Made by a program: the position numbers and the translations under genes | Notes under the pieces: generated by a model | What the model was told of the DNA's origin: nothing | The model's database searches: none | What the model saw: the letters and a program-made list of their open reading frames with translations, nothing else | NCBI RefSeq assembly: GCF_009650765.1 | Contig: NZ_CP045740.1 | Coordinates: 2,914,001-2,978,000, forward strand | Direction: 5' to 3' | From: Streptomyces sp. SUK 48 | Lineage (GTDB): Bacteria > Actinomycetota > Actinomycetes > Streptomycetales > Streptomycetaceae | DNA length: 64,000 bases | Shown: positions 53,652 through 63,769 of the stretch, piece by piece | Layout of the letters: each line of letters starts with the position of its first letter | Position numbering within the stretch: position 1 is the first letter of the stretch

Positions 53652-55247
53652 CTACGCCGCCTCCCGGTACGCCGCCGCCTCCTCCAGGTCCAGGTGCCGC
53701 AGCAGCGCGCGCAGCATCTCGTCGTCGATGTAGCGGTGGTCGCGCAGCCGTACGAAGACCTGGCGCTCGGCGCTGATCATGGCACGGGACAGCCGGCGGT
53801 AGGTGTCGTCCACGGACTCACCGGTGACGGGGTTCGCCTGGCCGAGGCGCTCCCAGACGGCGTTGCGGCGGCGCTCCAGGACGTCGTGGAGGCGGTCGGC
53901 GAGCGGCGGCGGCAGCGCGTTGCGCTCGTCGGCGAGGAGTTCTTCCAGGCGGCGTTCGGCGGCCAGGGACGCCTGCGCCTGGGCGTTGGCCTCGGCCAGG
54001 GTCTCGGCCTGGCGGTCGCGGCCCGGGAACTTCATCAGGCGGATCAGCGGGGCGAGGGTGAGGCCCTGGACGACCAGGGTGCCGATGACCGTGGTGAAGG
54101 TCAGGAAGAGGATCAGGTTGCGCTGCGGGAAGGGCGCGCCGCCCCGTACCGTCTCCGGGATGGAGAAGGCGATGGCCAGGGACACCACGCCCCGCATCGC
54201 CGCCCAGGAGACCACGACCGGCGCCCGCCAGGTGGGGTTCTCCTCGCGCTCCCGGACGCGCCGGGACAGGACGCGCGGCAGGAAGGTCGCCGGGAACGTC
54301 CAGACGAACCGGGCGGCCACGACGACCAGGAAGACGGCGATCGCGTACCAGGCCGCGTCGGCCCCGTGGTAGGCCGCGAGGCCCTTGAGGATGGGCGGCA
54401 GCTGGAGGCCGATCAGCGCGAACACGGCCGACTCCAGCACGAAGGCGACCATCTTCCACACCGCCTCCTCCTGGAGCCGTGTCGCGAAGTCGACCTCCCA
54501 GGCGCGGTGCCCGAGGTAGACGGCGACCACGACGACGGCGAGCACCCCGGAGGCGTGCACCTGCTCGGCGACCCCGTAGGCGACGAACGGGATCAGCAGG
54601 GAGAGGGTGTTCTGCAGCAGCGCCTCGGTCAGCCGGGTGCGCAGCCAGTGGATCGGCACCATGAGCACCAGGCCGACGACGACGCCGCCGACCGCCGCGC
54701 GCAGGAACTCCTCGATGCCGCCGGCCCAGGTGGAGCCCGCGCCGACGGCGGCGGCGACGGCGACCTTGTAGGCGGTGATCGCGGTGGCGTCGTTCAGCAG
54801 GGACTCGCCCTGGAGGATCGTGGTGATCCTGGACGGCAGCCCGACCCGGCGGGCGATCGCCGCGGCCGCGACCGCGTCCGTCGGCGCCACGACCGCGCCG
54901 AGCACCAGCGCGGCGGGCAGCGGCAGCCCGGGTACGAGGAGATAGGCGGCCCAGCCGACGACGAAGGTCGCGAAGAGCACGTAGCCGACGGACAGCAGCC
55001 CCACCGGGCGCATCTGGGCCCGCAGGTCCAGGTAGGAGCTCTCGGTGCCCTCCTTGTAGAGCAGCGGGGGCAGCACCAGGGGCAGCACGACCTCGGGTTC
55101 GAGCGTGTAGTCGGGGATGCCGGGGACGTACGACACCACCAGGCCCGCCGCGACCAGCAGCAGCGGCGCGGGCACCGGGGTGCGTCGGGCGATCCCGGCG
55201 ACCGCGGCACTGCCCGCGACCAGCAACAGCAGGGGCATCACGTCCAT
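53652..55247 (-). CDS. Monovalent cation/proton antiporter (CPA1/NhaP-like)
   Basis: Product is 531 aa from MDVMPLLLLVAGSAAVAGIA. About twelve spans; conserved ion-binding ND region LLNDATAITAYKVAV and VLGAVVAPTDAVAAAAIARR, plus AAMRGVVSLAIAFSIP. The C-terminal soluble tail (about 410-531) is rich in Arg/Glu and helical, likely regulatory. Exports Na+/K+ for H+. It converges on the PLP-deaminase gene. Confidence 0.92.
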   Translation of the reverse strand: MDVMPLLLLVAGSAAVAGIARRTPVPAPLLLVAAGLVVSYVPGIPDYTLEPEVVLPLVLPPLLYKEGTESSYLDLRAQMRPVGLLSVGYVLFATFVVGWAAYLLVPGLPLPAALVLGAVVAPTDAVAAAAIARRVGLPSRITTILQGESLLNDATAITAYKVAVAAAVGAGSTWAGGIEEFLRAAVGGVVVGLVLMVPIHWLRTRLTEALLQNTLSLLIPFVAYGVAEQVHASGVLAVVVVAVYLGHRAWEVDFATRLQEEAVWKMVAFVLESAVFALIGLQLPPILKGLAAYHGADAAWYAIAVFLVVVAARFVWTFPATFLPRVLSRRVREREENPTWRAPVVVSWAAMRGVVSLAIAFSIPETVRGGAPFPQRNLILFLTFTTVIGTLVVQGLTLAPLIRLMKFPGRDRQAETLAEANAQAQASLAAERRLEELLADERNALPPPLADRLHDVLERRRNAVWERLGQANPVTGESVDDTYRRLSRAMISAERQVFVRLRDHRYIDDEMLRALLRHLDLEEAAAYREAA

Positions 55248-55308
55248 GCTTCTCGCCCACCCTCGTTTTCCGCGCGGCCACCCGCACACCCGTCGTAATC
55301 TGGCAATC

Positions 55309-55569
55309 ATGAAACAGTGCACGCACGCCGACGCGCTGCCGCGACCGGAACCCGAGCCGCGCTCCGCGACCTGCCCCGAGTGCCTGGCGAGCGGGACGCA
55401 CCCGGTGCAGCTGCGGCTCTGCCTGACCTGTGGCCATGTCGGCTGCTGCGACTCCTCACCGGGCCGGCACGCCACCGGGCATCACGAGCAGACCGGGCAT
55501 CCGGTGATGCGGACGTTCGAACCGGGCGAGGACTGGCGGTGGTGCTTCGTGGACCACGTCCTCGTCTGA
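55309..55569 (+). CDS. UBP-type zinc-finger protein
   Basis: Product is 86 aa. Zinc ligands C4-H6 of MKQCTHAD, CPEC, CLTCGHVGCCDSS, HATGHHEQTGHPV give the ZnF-UBP pattern. No other domain. A small bacterial member often near antiporter genes; ligand unknown. Confidence 0.85.
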   Translation: MKQCTHADALPRPEPEPRSATCPECLASGTHPVQLRLCLTCGHVGCCDSSPGRHATGHHEQTGHPVMRTFEPGEDWRWCFVDHVLV

Positions 55570-55878
55570 GCGGTTCCCGGGTCCGATCGTTGATCATCTT
55601 CTCGTTCGGGCACTGTGTCGTGTGACACTGCATGCGGCGGCGTGCGCACGACGGTTCGGGCGTCTGACGTCTGGGTACGTCAACCCGGCGCGCGCTCTTC
55701 CGATTTGGGGCCGCACACCCCCTAGACACGGAGCGTATCCACAGCTTTACTGTGAGTGACGCCAGGGGGTCGGGGTCCCGGGGACGGAAACATTCGGCGC
55801 GCGATAGCGTCACCGCTTGAACCACCTACGCGTTAGCCCCGGGGGGCGACCCTCGGCCCCTGTAAAGCTTGTACCACC
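55570..55878. other. Promoter region of prsH-sigH
   Basis: No gene. Holds an inverted repeat CACAG-N5-CTGTG (55740-55754) followed by GTGACGCCAGGGGGTC, loosely like a BldD-type site; in S. coelicolor sigH has several promoters, one BldD-controlled. The actual sites here need mapping. Confidence 0.4.
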
Positions 55879-56307
55879 ATGGAGGTGAGGGTGTCCCAGA
55901 TCGCAGGCGAACCCGCGGCGAACCAGGATTTCGTGGAGGTCCGGCTGCCGGCCGCGGGTGCCTACCTGTCGGTGCTGCGGACGGCCACGGCCGGTCTGGC
56001 GGCCCGCTTGGACTTCACCCTGGACGAGATCGAGGATCTGCGCATCGCCGTGGACGAGGCTTGCGCGATCCTGCTCCAGCAGGCCGTGCCTGGCTCGGTG
56101 CTCAGCTGTGTCTTCCGGCTCGTCGACGACTCGCTGGAGGTCACCGTGTCGGCCCCGACCACGGACGGCCACGCCCCCTCGCGGGACACCTTCGCCTGGA
56201 CCGTGCTGTCGGCCCTCGCGGGGAAGGTCTCGTCCGCCGTCGACGAGGACAAGACGGTGTCCATCAGCCTCTACAAACAGCGCGGCGCGGGTCCCGGGCC
56301 GGCGTGA
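55879..56307 (+). CDS. prsH: Anti-sigma factor (PrsH/RsbW-like) for SigH
   Basis: Product is 142 aa; ATG with GGAGGTGAGG-like context (GAGGTGAGGGTG nearby), giving MEVRVSQIAGEP. Histidine-kinase-like ATPase fold: LDFTLDEIEDLRIAVDEACA (N-box), and GDxFxG-like region DTFAWTVLSALAGKV. Binds and inhibits SigH until an anti-anti-sigma factor releases it. Its stop overlaps the sigH GTG (GTGA), so co-translated. Confidence 0.9.
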   Translation: MEVRVSQIAGEPAANQDFVEVRLPAAGAYLSVLRTATAGLAARLDFTLDEIEDLRIAVDEACAILLQQAVPGSVLSCVFRLVDDSLEVTVSAPTTDGHAPSRDTFAWTVLSALAGKVSSAVDEDKTVSISLYKQRGAGPGPA

Positions 56308-57431
56308 GGGAGAACGGGGACGGTCCGGTGCGGGACGAAGAGCGCGGCACGCGTGAGCTGCCGACCGGGGACGGGGGTGCCCCCTGGTCGAGTGCGGCGG
56401 AGACCTCCGGGGAGAGCCCCCGCGACGGTTCCCGGCGCATGGCGGACGGCATCGACGGCATCCCCGAGCAGGCCAGGCCACACCCGGAGGACCACTCCGC
56501 AGGGCCCGGCGATGCGGGCGCGGGCCCCGACTCCTCGACCGAGGCGCGCGGCGGGGCCGCTCCCGCCGGCCGCGCGGGGGCGAGGGCTCGGGGAAGGGCT
56601 ACGGGCGGGACGATGAGCGAGCACGAGCGATACGCGGACGACGACGCGCTGAGCGCGGAGGCCGCACCGCACGACCCGCACGACCGCAGCGGCGCCCGTG
56701 CGAAGTTCGTCGAACTGCGCGGGCTCGACACGGGCAGCGCGGAGTACGCGGAGCTGCGCAACCAGCTGGTCCGTATGCATCTGCCGCTCGTGGAGCACCT
56801 GGCGCGCCGGTTCCGCAACCGCGGCGAGCCGCTGGACGACCTCACCCAGGTCGCCACGATCGGTCTGATCAAGTCCGTGGACCGGTTCGACCCGGAGCGC
56901 GGCGTGGAGTTCTCCACGTACGCCACGCCGACCGTGGTCGGCGAGATCAAGCGGCACTTCCGGGACAAGGGCTGGGCGGTCCGGGTGCCGCGCCGCCTCC
57001 AGGAGCTGCGGCTCGCGCTGACCACCGCGACGGCGGAGCTGTCCCAGCTGCACGGCCGCTCGCCGACGGTGCACGAACTGGCGGAGAAGCTCGCGATCTC
57101 CGAGGAGGAGGTCCTGGAGGGCCTGGAGTCGGCGAACGCGTACTCCACGCTGTCCCTGGACGTCCCCGACACCGACGACGAGTCCCCCGCGGTCGCCGAC
57201 ACGCTCGGCGCGGAGGACGAGGCGCTGGAGGGGGTGGAGTACCGGGAGTCGCTCAAGCCGCTGCTGGAGGATCTGCCCCCGCGGGAGAAGCGCATCCTGT
57301 TGCTGCGGTTCTTCGGGAACATGACGCAGTCGCAGATCGCGCAGGAGGTCGGCATCTCCCAGATGCACGTCTCCCGGCTGCTGGCGCGCACGCTGGCGCA
57401 GCTGCGGGAGAAGCTGCTGGTGGAGGAGTAG
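56304..57431 (+). CDS. sigH: Stress-response sigma factor SigH (SigB-like)
   Basis: Product up to 375 aa from the GTG overlapping prsH. In-frame GTG at 56328 and ATG at 56613 allow shorter forms, and multiple SigH forms are known in S. coelicolor. The first about 100 residues are disordered. Sigma region 2: VEHLARRFRNRGEPLDDLTQ, GLIKSVDRFDPERGVEFSTY. Region 3: VRVPRRLQELRLALTTATAE. Region 4: LPPREKRILLLRFFGNMTQS, IAQEVGISQMHVSRLLARTL. Controls osmotic/stress and developmental genes. Confidence 0.94.
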   Translation: MRENGDGPVRDEERGTRELPTGDGGAPWSSAAETSGESPRDGSRRMADGIDGIPEQARPHPEDHSAGPGDAGAGPDSSTEARGGAAPAGRAGARARGRATGGTMSEHERYADDDALSAEAAPHDPHDRSGARAKFVELRGLDTGSAEYAELRNQLVRMHLPLVEHLARRFRNRGEPLDDLTQVATIGLIKSVDRFDPERGVEFSTYATPTVVGEIKRHFRDKGWAVRVPRRLQELRLALTTATAELSQLHGRSPTVHELAEKLAISEEEVLEGLESANAYSTLSLDVPDTDDESPAVADTLGAEDEALEGVEYRESLKPLLEDLPPREKRILLLRFFGNMTQSQIAQEVGISQMHVSRLLARTLAQLREKLLVEE

Positions 57432-57476
57432 CGCGCGGAAGCGGAAGCGCGTGGGAGCGGTGGTGGCGCGCCTGCC

Positions 57477-58004
57477 CTACTCGGCGCGGCCCGGGCCCTT
57501 GATGTTCAGGGCCTGGGTCGTCTCGCGGTTGACGAGCAGCACGAGCGCCGCGACGGCCACGACGGCGAGCACGATACCGACCGGCACGGCGATGCCGCCG
57601 GACTTGAGCATGTTCAGCCCCACCGGGAGGGCCATCAGCTGGGTGATCACGGCGGGGCCCCGGCTCCAGCCGCGGCGCAGCAGCAGGCCGCGGGCGGCGA
57701 GCAGCGGGAGCAGGGCGAGTACGGCGAGGGTGATACCCAGCGTCACGGCCTGCTGCCGGCCGTCGGGGGCGCCGGTGATGCCGAGCACGAGGACCCAGAG
57801 GCCGCCGACGAACAGCGCGACGCCCTCCAGGCCGGCCAGCGCGGCGGCGTAGGTCAGCCGACGGGGACGGGGGCCGGTGCCCTGGACTTCGGCGGTGTCC
57901 GGTACGGAGGTCTGCTCGCTGCTCACCTCAGCAGGGTAGCCGTCGGCGGAGGCGGGCCGGGGGTGGGCTCGGTCACCGGTGGCCGCCCACGGGTGCGGGC
58001 TCAC
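57477..58004 (-). CDS. Four-span integral membrane protein (hypothetical)
   Basis: Product is 175 aa from GTG with GAGGGGAGGG nearby; a second in-frame GTG at 57926 gives 149 aa and cannot be excluded. Spans near LEGVALFVGGLWVLVLGITG, AVTLGITLAVLALLPLLAAR, VITQLMALPVGLNML and AVPVGIVLAVVAVAALVLLV. Convergent with sigH. Function unknown. Confidence 0.75.
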   Translation of the reverse strand: MSPHPWAATGDRAHPRPASADGYPAEVSSEQTSVPDTAEVQGTGPRPRRLTYAAALAGLEGVALFVGGLWVLVLGITGAPDGRQQAVTLGITLAVLALLPLLAARGLLLRRGWSRGPAVITQLMALPVGLNMLKSGGIAVPVGIVLAVVAVAALVLLVNRETTQALNIKGPGRAE

Positions 58005-58087
58005 GCCCTCCCCTCTTGCCCTGTCCGTCTTACCCGATCCCTACCTCGGCCTGGGCCCGGTACCGCCGGGTAGGTACGCTGACGTGC

Positions 58088-59056
58088 ATGCGTGCTCTCC
58101 TCGTGGTCAATCCGGCGGCAACCACCACAAGCGCACGCAGGCGTGATGTGCTGACCCACGCGCTCGCCAGCGAGATGAAGCTGGAGGCGGTCACCACCGA
58201 GTACCGCGGGCACGCCCGGGACCTGGGCCGGCAGGCCGCGGAGAGCGACGACATCGACATGGTGGTGGCCCTCGGCGGCGACGGCACCGTCAACGAGGTG
58301 GTCAACGGGCTGCTGCACGCGGGCCCCGATCTGGACCGGCTGCCCGGCCTCGCCGTCGTACCCGGCGGATCGACCAATGTCTTCGCCCGCGCCCTCGGCC
58401 TGCCCAACGATCCCGTCGAGGCCACCGGCGCTCTGCTGGACGCGCTGCGGGAGAAGCGGGAGCGGGTGGTGGGCCTCGGCCTCGCCTCCGGCACCCCCGG
58501 TACCGAGGACGAAGGGGTCCCGGCCCGCTGGTTCACCTTCAACGCGGGGCTCGGTTTCGACGCCGGTGTCGTCGGCCGGGTCGAGCAGCAGCGCGAGCTC
58601 GGCAAGAAGTCGACGCACGCGCTCTATGTGCGGCAGGTGATCCGGCAGTTCCTCGGCGAGGCCAATCGCCGGCACGGCCTGATCACACTGGAGCGGCCCG
58701 GCGAGGACCCGATCGAGGAACTTGTTGTCGCCATAGTCTCGAACACGTCCCCTTGGACGTATCTCGGCAATCGCCCCATGTACACATCGCCTAAGGCTTC
58801 GTTCGACACGGGCATCGACGTATTGGGTCTCAGCCGCCTCTCGACGGCCTCGGTTGCCCGGTATGGCACCCAGTTGCTCACTTCGTCCCCCGAGCGCGGA
58901 CCCCATGGCAGGCATGCGTTCCCCCTCCATGATCTGGACCGCTTCACCTTGCATTCGAAGGCTCCCCTGCCGCTCCAGATGGACGGTGACCACCTGGGGC
59001 TGCGCAGAAGCGTGACGTTCACAGGCGTACGCCGCGCACTGCGTGTGATTGTGTGA
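58088..59056 (+). CDS. Diacylglycerol kinase-family lipid kinase
   Basis: Product is 322 aa from ATG. DAGK catalytic motifs: LLVVNPAATTTSARR, VVALGGDGTVNEVVNGLL, VVPGGSTNVFARALGL, FNAGLGFDAGVVGRVE, and a C-terminal LPLQMDGDHLG. Phosphorylates a lipid or related molecule at the membrane; substrate (diacylglycerol or other) not known. Confidence 0.92.
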   Translation: MRALLVVNPAATTTSARRRDVLTHALASEMKLEAVTTEYRGHARDLGRQAAESDDIDMVVALGGDGTVNEVVNGLLHAGPDLDRLPGLAVVPGGSTNVFARALGLPNDPVEATGALLDALREKRERVVGLGLASGTPGTEDEGVPARWFTFNAGLGFDAGVVGRVEQQRELGKKSTHALYVRQVIRQFLGEANRRHGLITLERPGEDPIEELVVAIVSNTSPWTYLGNRPMYTSPKASFDTGIDVLGLSRLSTASVARYGTQLLTSSPERGPHGRHAFPLHDLDRFTLHSKAPLPLQMDGDHLGLRRSVTFTGVRRALRVIV

Positions 59057-59377
59057 GCGGAAGAGGCGAAAGTCCTTTCACTCGAACGTTTAGGCCAGGA
59101 TCCACCCCATGGAAGTACGGCTGTGACCCAGTCGACACCGAGGAATCAAAAAAAACTTTCCGGAAGGGGTTGTATCCGCCGCTGAGGTTTGCGAGTCTCT
59201 ACGTGGCGATCGGGACGGCCCCCAAACACCGGCCTCCACTGATCACCGGAACCCCTCTTCATACCAAGGACCCCGCCGGGGAAGACTCGGCGTTCGGCCC
59301 TTCACTTGTCGAGGGATTCGTGAAAGCGTTCACATTCACAAGCAACTTGCACGTAATACCAAGGAGAGGTAGCAGCC
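59057..59377. other. wblE upstream region
   Basis: No gene. Contains an A8 run (59147-59155 region), a GTGAA-N4-TTCAC dyad (59320-59333), and GGAGAGG just before wblE. A GGAAT at 59142 lacks a well-spaced GTT, so a SigR promoter is not claimed. Confidence 0.4.
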
Positions 59378-59635
59378 ATGGACTGGCGTCACAACGCCGT
59401 TTGCCGCGAGGAAGACCCCGAGCTCTTCTTCCCCATCGGCAACACCGGTCCTGCGCTGCTGCAGATCGAGGAAGCCAAGGCCGTCTGCCGCCGCTGCCCG
59501 GTGATCGAGCAGTGTCTGCAGTGGGCGCTTGAGTCCGGCCAGGACTCCGGCGTCTGGGGTGGCCTCAGCGAGGACGAGCGTCGCGCAATGAAGCGCCGTG
59601 CCGCCCGCAACCGGGCCCGTCAGGCATCCGCCTGA
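59378..59635 (+). CDS. wblE: WhiB-family iron-sulfur regulator WblE
   Basis: Product is 85 aa; ATG after AAGGAGAGG. Cys9, Cys37, Cys40, Cys46 ligate a 4Fe-4S cluster; the beta-turn GVWGG and basic C-terminus (KRRAARNRARQ) bind sigma and DNA. Orthologous with mycobacterial WhiB1, essential and NO-sensitive there (known of family). Stands beside the PdtaS-like kinase, as whiB1 does in mycobacteria. Confidence 0.95.
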   Translation: MDWRHNAVCREEDPELFFPIGNTGPALLQIEEAKAVCRRCPVIEQCLQWALESGQDSGVWGGLSEDERRAMKRRAARNRARQASA

Positions 59636-59763
59636 CACACCCACCCCAGCTGACAGCCTGAGCTTGGCGGCGCGTGCATCGAGCACGCATCTCCCGCCCC
59701 CGAGCAGCAGCGCGCAGTATCCCCCCGATGCCGCCAGCGAACAGCAGCGCAGCAACGAGCACA

Positions 59764-59795
59764 AGCCTCGGACCAATGACGGTCCGGGGCTTTTT
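59764..59795 (+). terminator. Intrinsic terminator of wblE
   Basis: AGCCTCGGACC / GGTCCGGGGCT, 11-bp stem with one G-T pair, 6-nt loop, followed by TTTTT. Confidence 0.85.
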
Positions 59796-59913
59796 GCTGC
59801 CCTGGCCCGGGTCCCGGACTGGACCTCGGGCCAGGTCCCGGGCCGCGTCCCGCCGGCCTTCACACCCGCCACCATTGGTCCATACCAACGCCCCCTCCCC
59901 CGGGGGCCGTTGA

Positions 59914-61380
59914 CTACTTCTGCGCGCGCACCGGGATGTCCAGGATCACCCTCGTCCCCCGCTCCGGCGCCGGGACCATGTCGAACGTGCCGCCCAACTC
60001 GCCCTCCACCAGGGTCCGTACGATCTGGAGCCCCAGGTTGCCCGAGCGGTGCGGGTCGAAGCCCTCGGGCAGGCCGACCCCGTCGTCCTGGACGGTGACG
60101 AGGAGGCGGGCCTCCTTGGTGCTGCCGCCGCGCACCGCCGACACCTCCACCGTGCCGGTCTCGCCCTCGCGGAAGCCGTGCTCCAGGGCGTTCTGGAGCA
60201 CCTCGGTGAGCACCATCGACAGCGGGGTCGCCACCTCGGCGTCGAGTATCCCGAAGCGCCCGCTGCGCCGGCCGGTCACCTTGCCCGGCGAGATCTCGGC
60301 GACCATCGACAGCACCCGGTCGGCGATGTCGTCGAACTCCACCCGCTCGTCCAGGTTCTGGGAGAGCGTCTCGTGCACGATGGCGATGGAGCCGACCCGG
60401 CGCACCGCCTCCTCCAGCGCCGCGCGCCCGCGTTCGGAGTCGATCCGCCGGGCCTGGAGCCGCAACAGGGCGGCCACCGTCTGGAGATTGTTCTTCACCC
60501 GGTGGTGGATCTCCCGGATGGTCGCGTCCTTGGTGATCAACTCGCGCTCGCGGCGGCGCAGTTCGGTGACGTCCCGGCACAGCACCAGCGCGCCGATCCG
60601 GGTGCCCTTGGGCTTGAGCGGGATGGACCGGAACTGGATCACCCCGTCGGGCGACTCGATCTCGAACTCGCGCGGCGCCCAGCCGCTGGCCACCTTGGCC
60701 AGCGCCTCGTCCACCGGACCCCGGGTCGGGGCGAGTTCGGCGGTGGTCTGCCCGAGGTGGTGTCCGACCAGGTCGGCGGCGAGGCCGAGGCGGTGGTAGG
60801 CGGACAGCGCGTTCGGGGAGGCGTACTGGACGATGCCGTCGGCGTCCAGCCGGATCAGGCCGTCGCCGACGCGCGGCGAGGCGTCCATGTCGACCTGCTG
60901 GCCGGGGAAGGGGAAGGACCCGGCCGCGATCATCTGGGCGAGGTCGGAGGCGCTCTGGAGGTAGGTCAGCTCCAGCCGGCTCGGGGTGCGCACGGTGAGC
61001 AGATTGGTGTTGCGGGCGATCACCCCGAGGACCCGGCCCTCGCGGCGCACGGGGATGGACTCGACCCGTACGGGGACCTCTTCGCGCCACTCCGGGTCGC
61101 CCTCGCGCACGATCCGGCCCTCGTCCAGCGCCACGTCCAGCATGGGCCGCCGGCCGCGCGGCACCAGATGGCCGACCATGTCGTCCTGGTAGGAGGTGGG
61201 ACCGGTGTTGGGACGCATCTGGGCGACCGAGACGTACCGGGTGCCGTCCCGGGTGGGGACCCACAGGACCAGATCGGCGAAGGAGAGGTCGGAGAGCAGC
61301 TGCCACTCCGAGACCAGCAGGTGGAGCCACTCGAGATCGGAGTCGTCGAGGGCGGTGTGCTGGCGGACCAGCTCGTTCAT
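59914..61380 (-). CDS. PdtaS-like sensor histidine kinase (GAF-PAS-HisKA_2)
   Basis: Product is 488 aa from ATG (MNELVRQHTALDDSDLEWLH). N-terminal GAF-like domain about 10-155 (SEWQLLSDLSFADLVLWVPT), PAS about 180-285 (ADGIVQYASPNALSAYHRLG), phosphoacceptor HisKA_2 motif IREIHHRVKNNLQTVAALLR (about 310-329), and HATPase (ALEHGFREGETGTVEVSAV, GVGLPEGFD). Soluble. In mycobacteria PdtaS pairs with an ANTAR regulator and lies next to whiB1; the ANTAR partner is not in this window. Confidence 0.9.
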   Translation of the reverse strand: MNELVRQHTALDDSDLEWLHLLVSEWQLLSDLSFADLVLWVPTRDGTRYVSVAQMRPNTGPTSYQDDMVGHLVPRGRRPMLDVALDEGRIVREGDPEWREEVPVRVESIPVRREGRVLGVIARNTNLLTVRTPSRLELTYLQSASDLAQMIAAGSFPFPGQQVDMDASPRVGDGLIRLDADGIVQYASPNALSAYHRLGLAADLVGHHLGQTTAELAPTRGPVDEALAKVASGWAPREFEIESPDGVIQFRSIPLKPKGTRIGALVLCRDVTELRRRERELITKDATIREIHHRVKNNLQTVAALLRLQARRIDSERGRAALEEAVRRVGSIAIVHETLSQNLDERVEFDDIADRVLSMVAEISPGKVTGRRSGRFGILDAEVATPLSMVLTEVLQNALEHGFREGETGTVEVSAVRGGSTKEARLLVTVQDDGVGLPEGFDPHRSGNLGLQIVRTLVEGELGGTFDMVPAPERGTRVILDIPVRAQK

Positions 61381-61668
61381 GGAGGGCACGATGGCGAGCG
61401 TACCCGCGGGCCTCGGCACGGCCGAAAAACACCCGCGGGCCGCGGCGCCTGGAAGGGACCCTCAACCCTCCCGGCACCGCAGCCCGGAGCATCATCGGCC
61501 GTGGGGTGTGCGGTCCCGGTCGGCCGAAGGCCGAGGAGCCGGGGCAGTCAGGGCAGAGAGCGCCGGTTCCTCGATCCGCCTTCCTGTGCGGGGAAGACGG
61601 GGCTTGTTCGCTTCGTACTGTCCGCCCGCGTGTCACCGCGCACCGCCGGCTCGAACAGTCTCTTCGAT

Positions 61669-61684
61669 TGTGGACTAGACCATG
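61669..61684. promoter_or_regulatory. DasR-like box, distal to nagB
   Basis: TGTGGACTAGACCATG keeps 11 of 16 consensus positions (ACTGGTCTAGACCACT). Confidence 0.55.
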
Positions 61685-61835
61685 GGGCGTGTCCATGCCC
61701 GGACGGGCATGCGCGGCCCATGGCACTCGATGCCACGCAGCCTAGCCCGCCCGGGTCGACCATGGGGACAGAAGGCGCCGGCAATTTCCGTGGCCCGGCC
61801 ACCGAGGCATCGGCGCGGGAGGCCCGCTCTGTTAG

Positions 61836-61851
61836 ATTGGTCTAAACCACA
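61836..61851. promoter_or_regulatory. DasR box at nagB
   Basis: ATTGGTCTAAACCACA, 38 nt upstream of the nagB start. Close match to the dre consensus; nagB is a known DasR target. Confidence 0.85.
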
Positions 61852-61888
61852 TAGACGCACGAGCCCTCTCCAGAACGGCAGGCCCAGC

Positions 61889-62674
61889 GTGGAAGTTGTC
61901 ATCGTTCCGGACGCCGCGACGGGTGGCGAGCTGATCGCCGAGGCCATGGCGCAGCTGCTGCGACGCAAGCCCGACGCCCTGCTCGGCGTCGCCACCGGCT
62001 CCACCCCGCTCCCCGTCTACCAGGCCCTTTCCGCCAAGGTGCGCGCCGGCGCCGCGGACCCCGCGCGGGCCCGGATAGCCCAGCTCGACGAATACGTGGG
62101 GCTGCCCGCCGAGCACCCCGAGTCCTACCGCTCGGTGCTGCGCCGCGAGGTGCTGGAGCCGCTGGGCATCGGCATGGACTCCTTCCTCGGTCCCGACGGC
62201 ACGGCGAAGGACGTACAGGCGGCGTGTGAGGCGTACGACCGCGCGCTCGCCGCGGCCGGCGGGGTGGACCTCCAGCTGCTCGGGATCGGCACCGACGGGC
62301 ACATCGGGTTCAACGAGCCCTGCTCCTCGCTCGCCTCCCGCACCCGGATCAAGACCCTGACCGAGCAGACCCGCGTGGACAACGCGCGCTTCTTCGACGG
62401 CGAGATCGAGCAGGTCCCGCACCACGTCATCACCCAGGGCATCGGCACCATCCTGGAGGCCCGGCACCTGGTGCTGCTCGCGACCGGCGAGGGCAAGGCG
62501 GACGCGGTCGCGGCGACCGTCGAGGGTCCGGTGGCGGCCGTGTGCCCGGCCTCGGCGCTGCAACTGCACCCGCACGCCACCGTCGTCGTGGACGAGCCGG
62601 CCGCCGCCAAGCTGAAGCTGGCGGACTACTTCCGGCACACCTACGCGAACAAGCCGGAGTGGCAGGGGATCTAG
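61889..62674 (+). CDS. nagB: Glucosamine-6-phosphate deaminase
   Basis: Product is 261 aa from GTG. Converts glucosamine-6-P into fructose-6-P and ammonia. Markers: LLGVATGSTPLPVYQAL, QLDEYVGLPAEHPESYR (catalytic Asp), LLGIGTDGHIGFNEPCS (Asp-His-Glu triad), ITQGIGTILEARHLVLLATG. Repressed by DasR and induced by glucosamine-6-P (known). The DasR box is in its promoter. Confidence 0.95.
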   Translation: MEVVIVPDAATGGELIAEAMAQLLRRKPDALLGVATGSTPLPVYQALSAKVRAGAADPARARIAQLDEYVGLPAEHPESYRSVLRREVLEPLGIGMDSFLGPDGTAKDVQAACEAYDRALAAAGGVDLQLLGIGTDGHIGFNEPCSSLASRTRIKTLTEQTRVDNARFFDGEIEQVPHHVITQGIGTILEARHLVLLATGEGKADAVAATVEGPVAAVCPASALQLHPHATVVVDEPAAAKLKLADYFRHTYANKPEWQGI

Positions 62675-62705
62675 CCCGGCCGGACCCGGTGCCCACGGGA
62701 CCCCT

Positions 62706-62721
62706 GTTGGACTAGACCAGC
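62706..62721. promoter_or_regulatory. DasR-like box upstream of dasR
   Basis: GTTGGACTAGACCAGC, containing TTGG.CTAGACCA, between nagB and dasR. Suggests autoregulation. Confidence 0.65.
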
Positions 62722-62775
62722 TCGGGTCCCGACGGTATACAGAGGGGATCACGGAGCGTGCGGGCGGAGTCCTGA

Positions 62776-63621
<846 letters not shown>

Positions 63622-63769
63622 GCGGGGGCGCGGGGGCGCGTCCGGAGGCGTTCGCTCCTTCGCCGAATCGATACACACGGCTTGAGACGGGGTCTTCCAC
63701 CAACTGGATACCGTCACCTAGATTGCCTGCGCATTACACAGGTGATCAGCGAGGGGACGGAGCCGCAGC

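Larger units (their letters stand above)
61381..61888. other. nagB upstream region with DasR boxes
   Basis: About 500 nt between the divergent PdtaS-like gene and nagB. Contains two DasR-like sites (61669-61684 and 61836-61851) and promoters; no gene supported. Confidence 0.6.

Noticed and set aside
59142..59171. SigR-type promoter before wblE
   Set aside because: GGAAT is present but the following GTT is 22 rather than 18 nt away.
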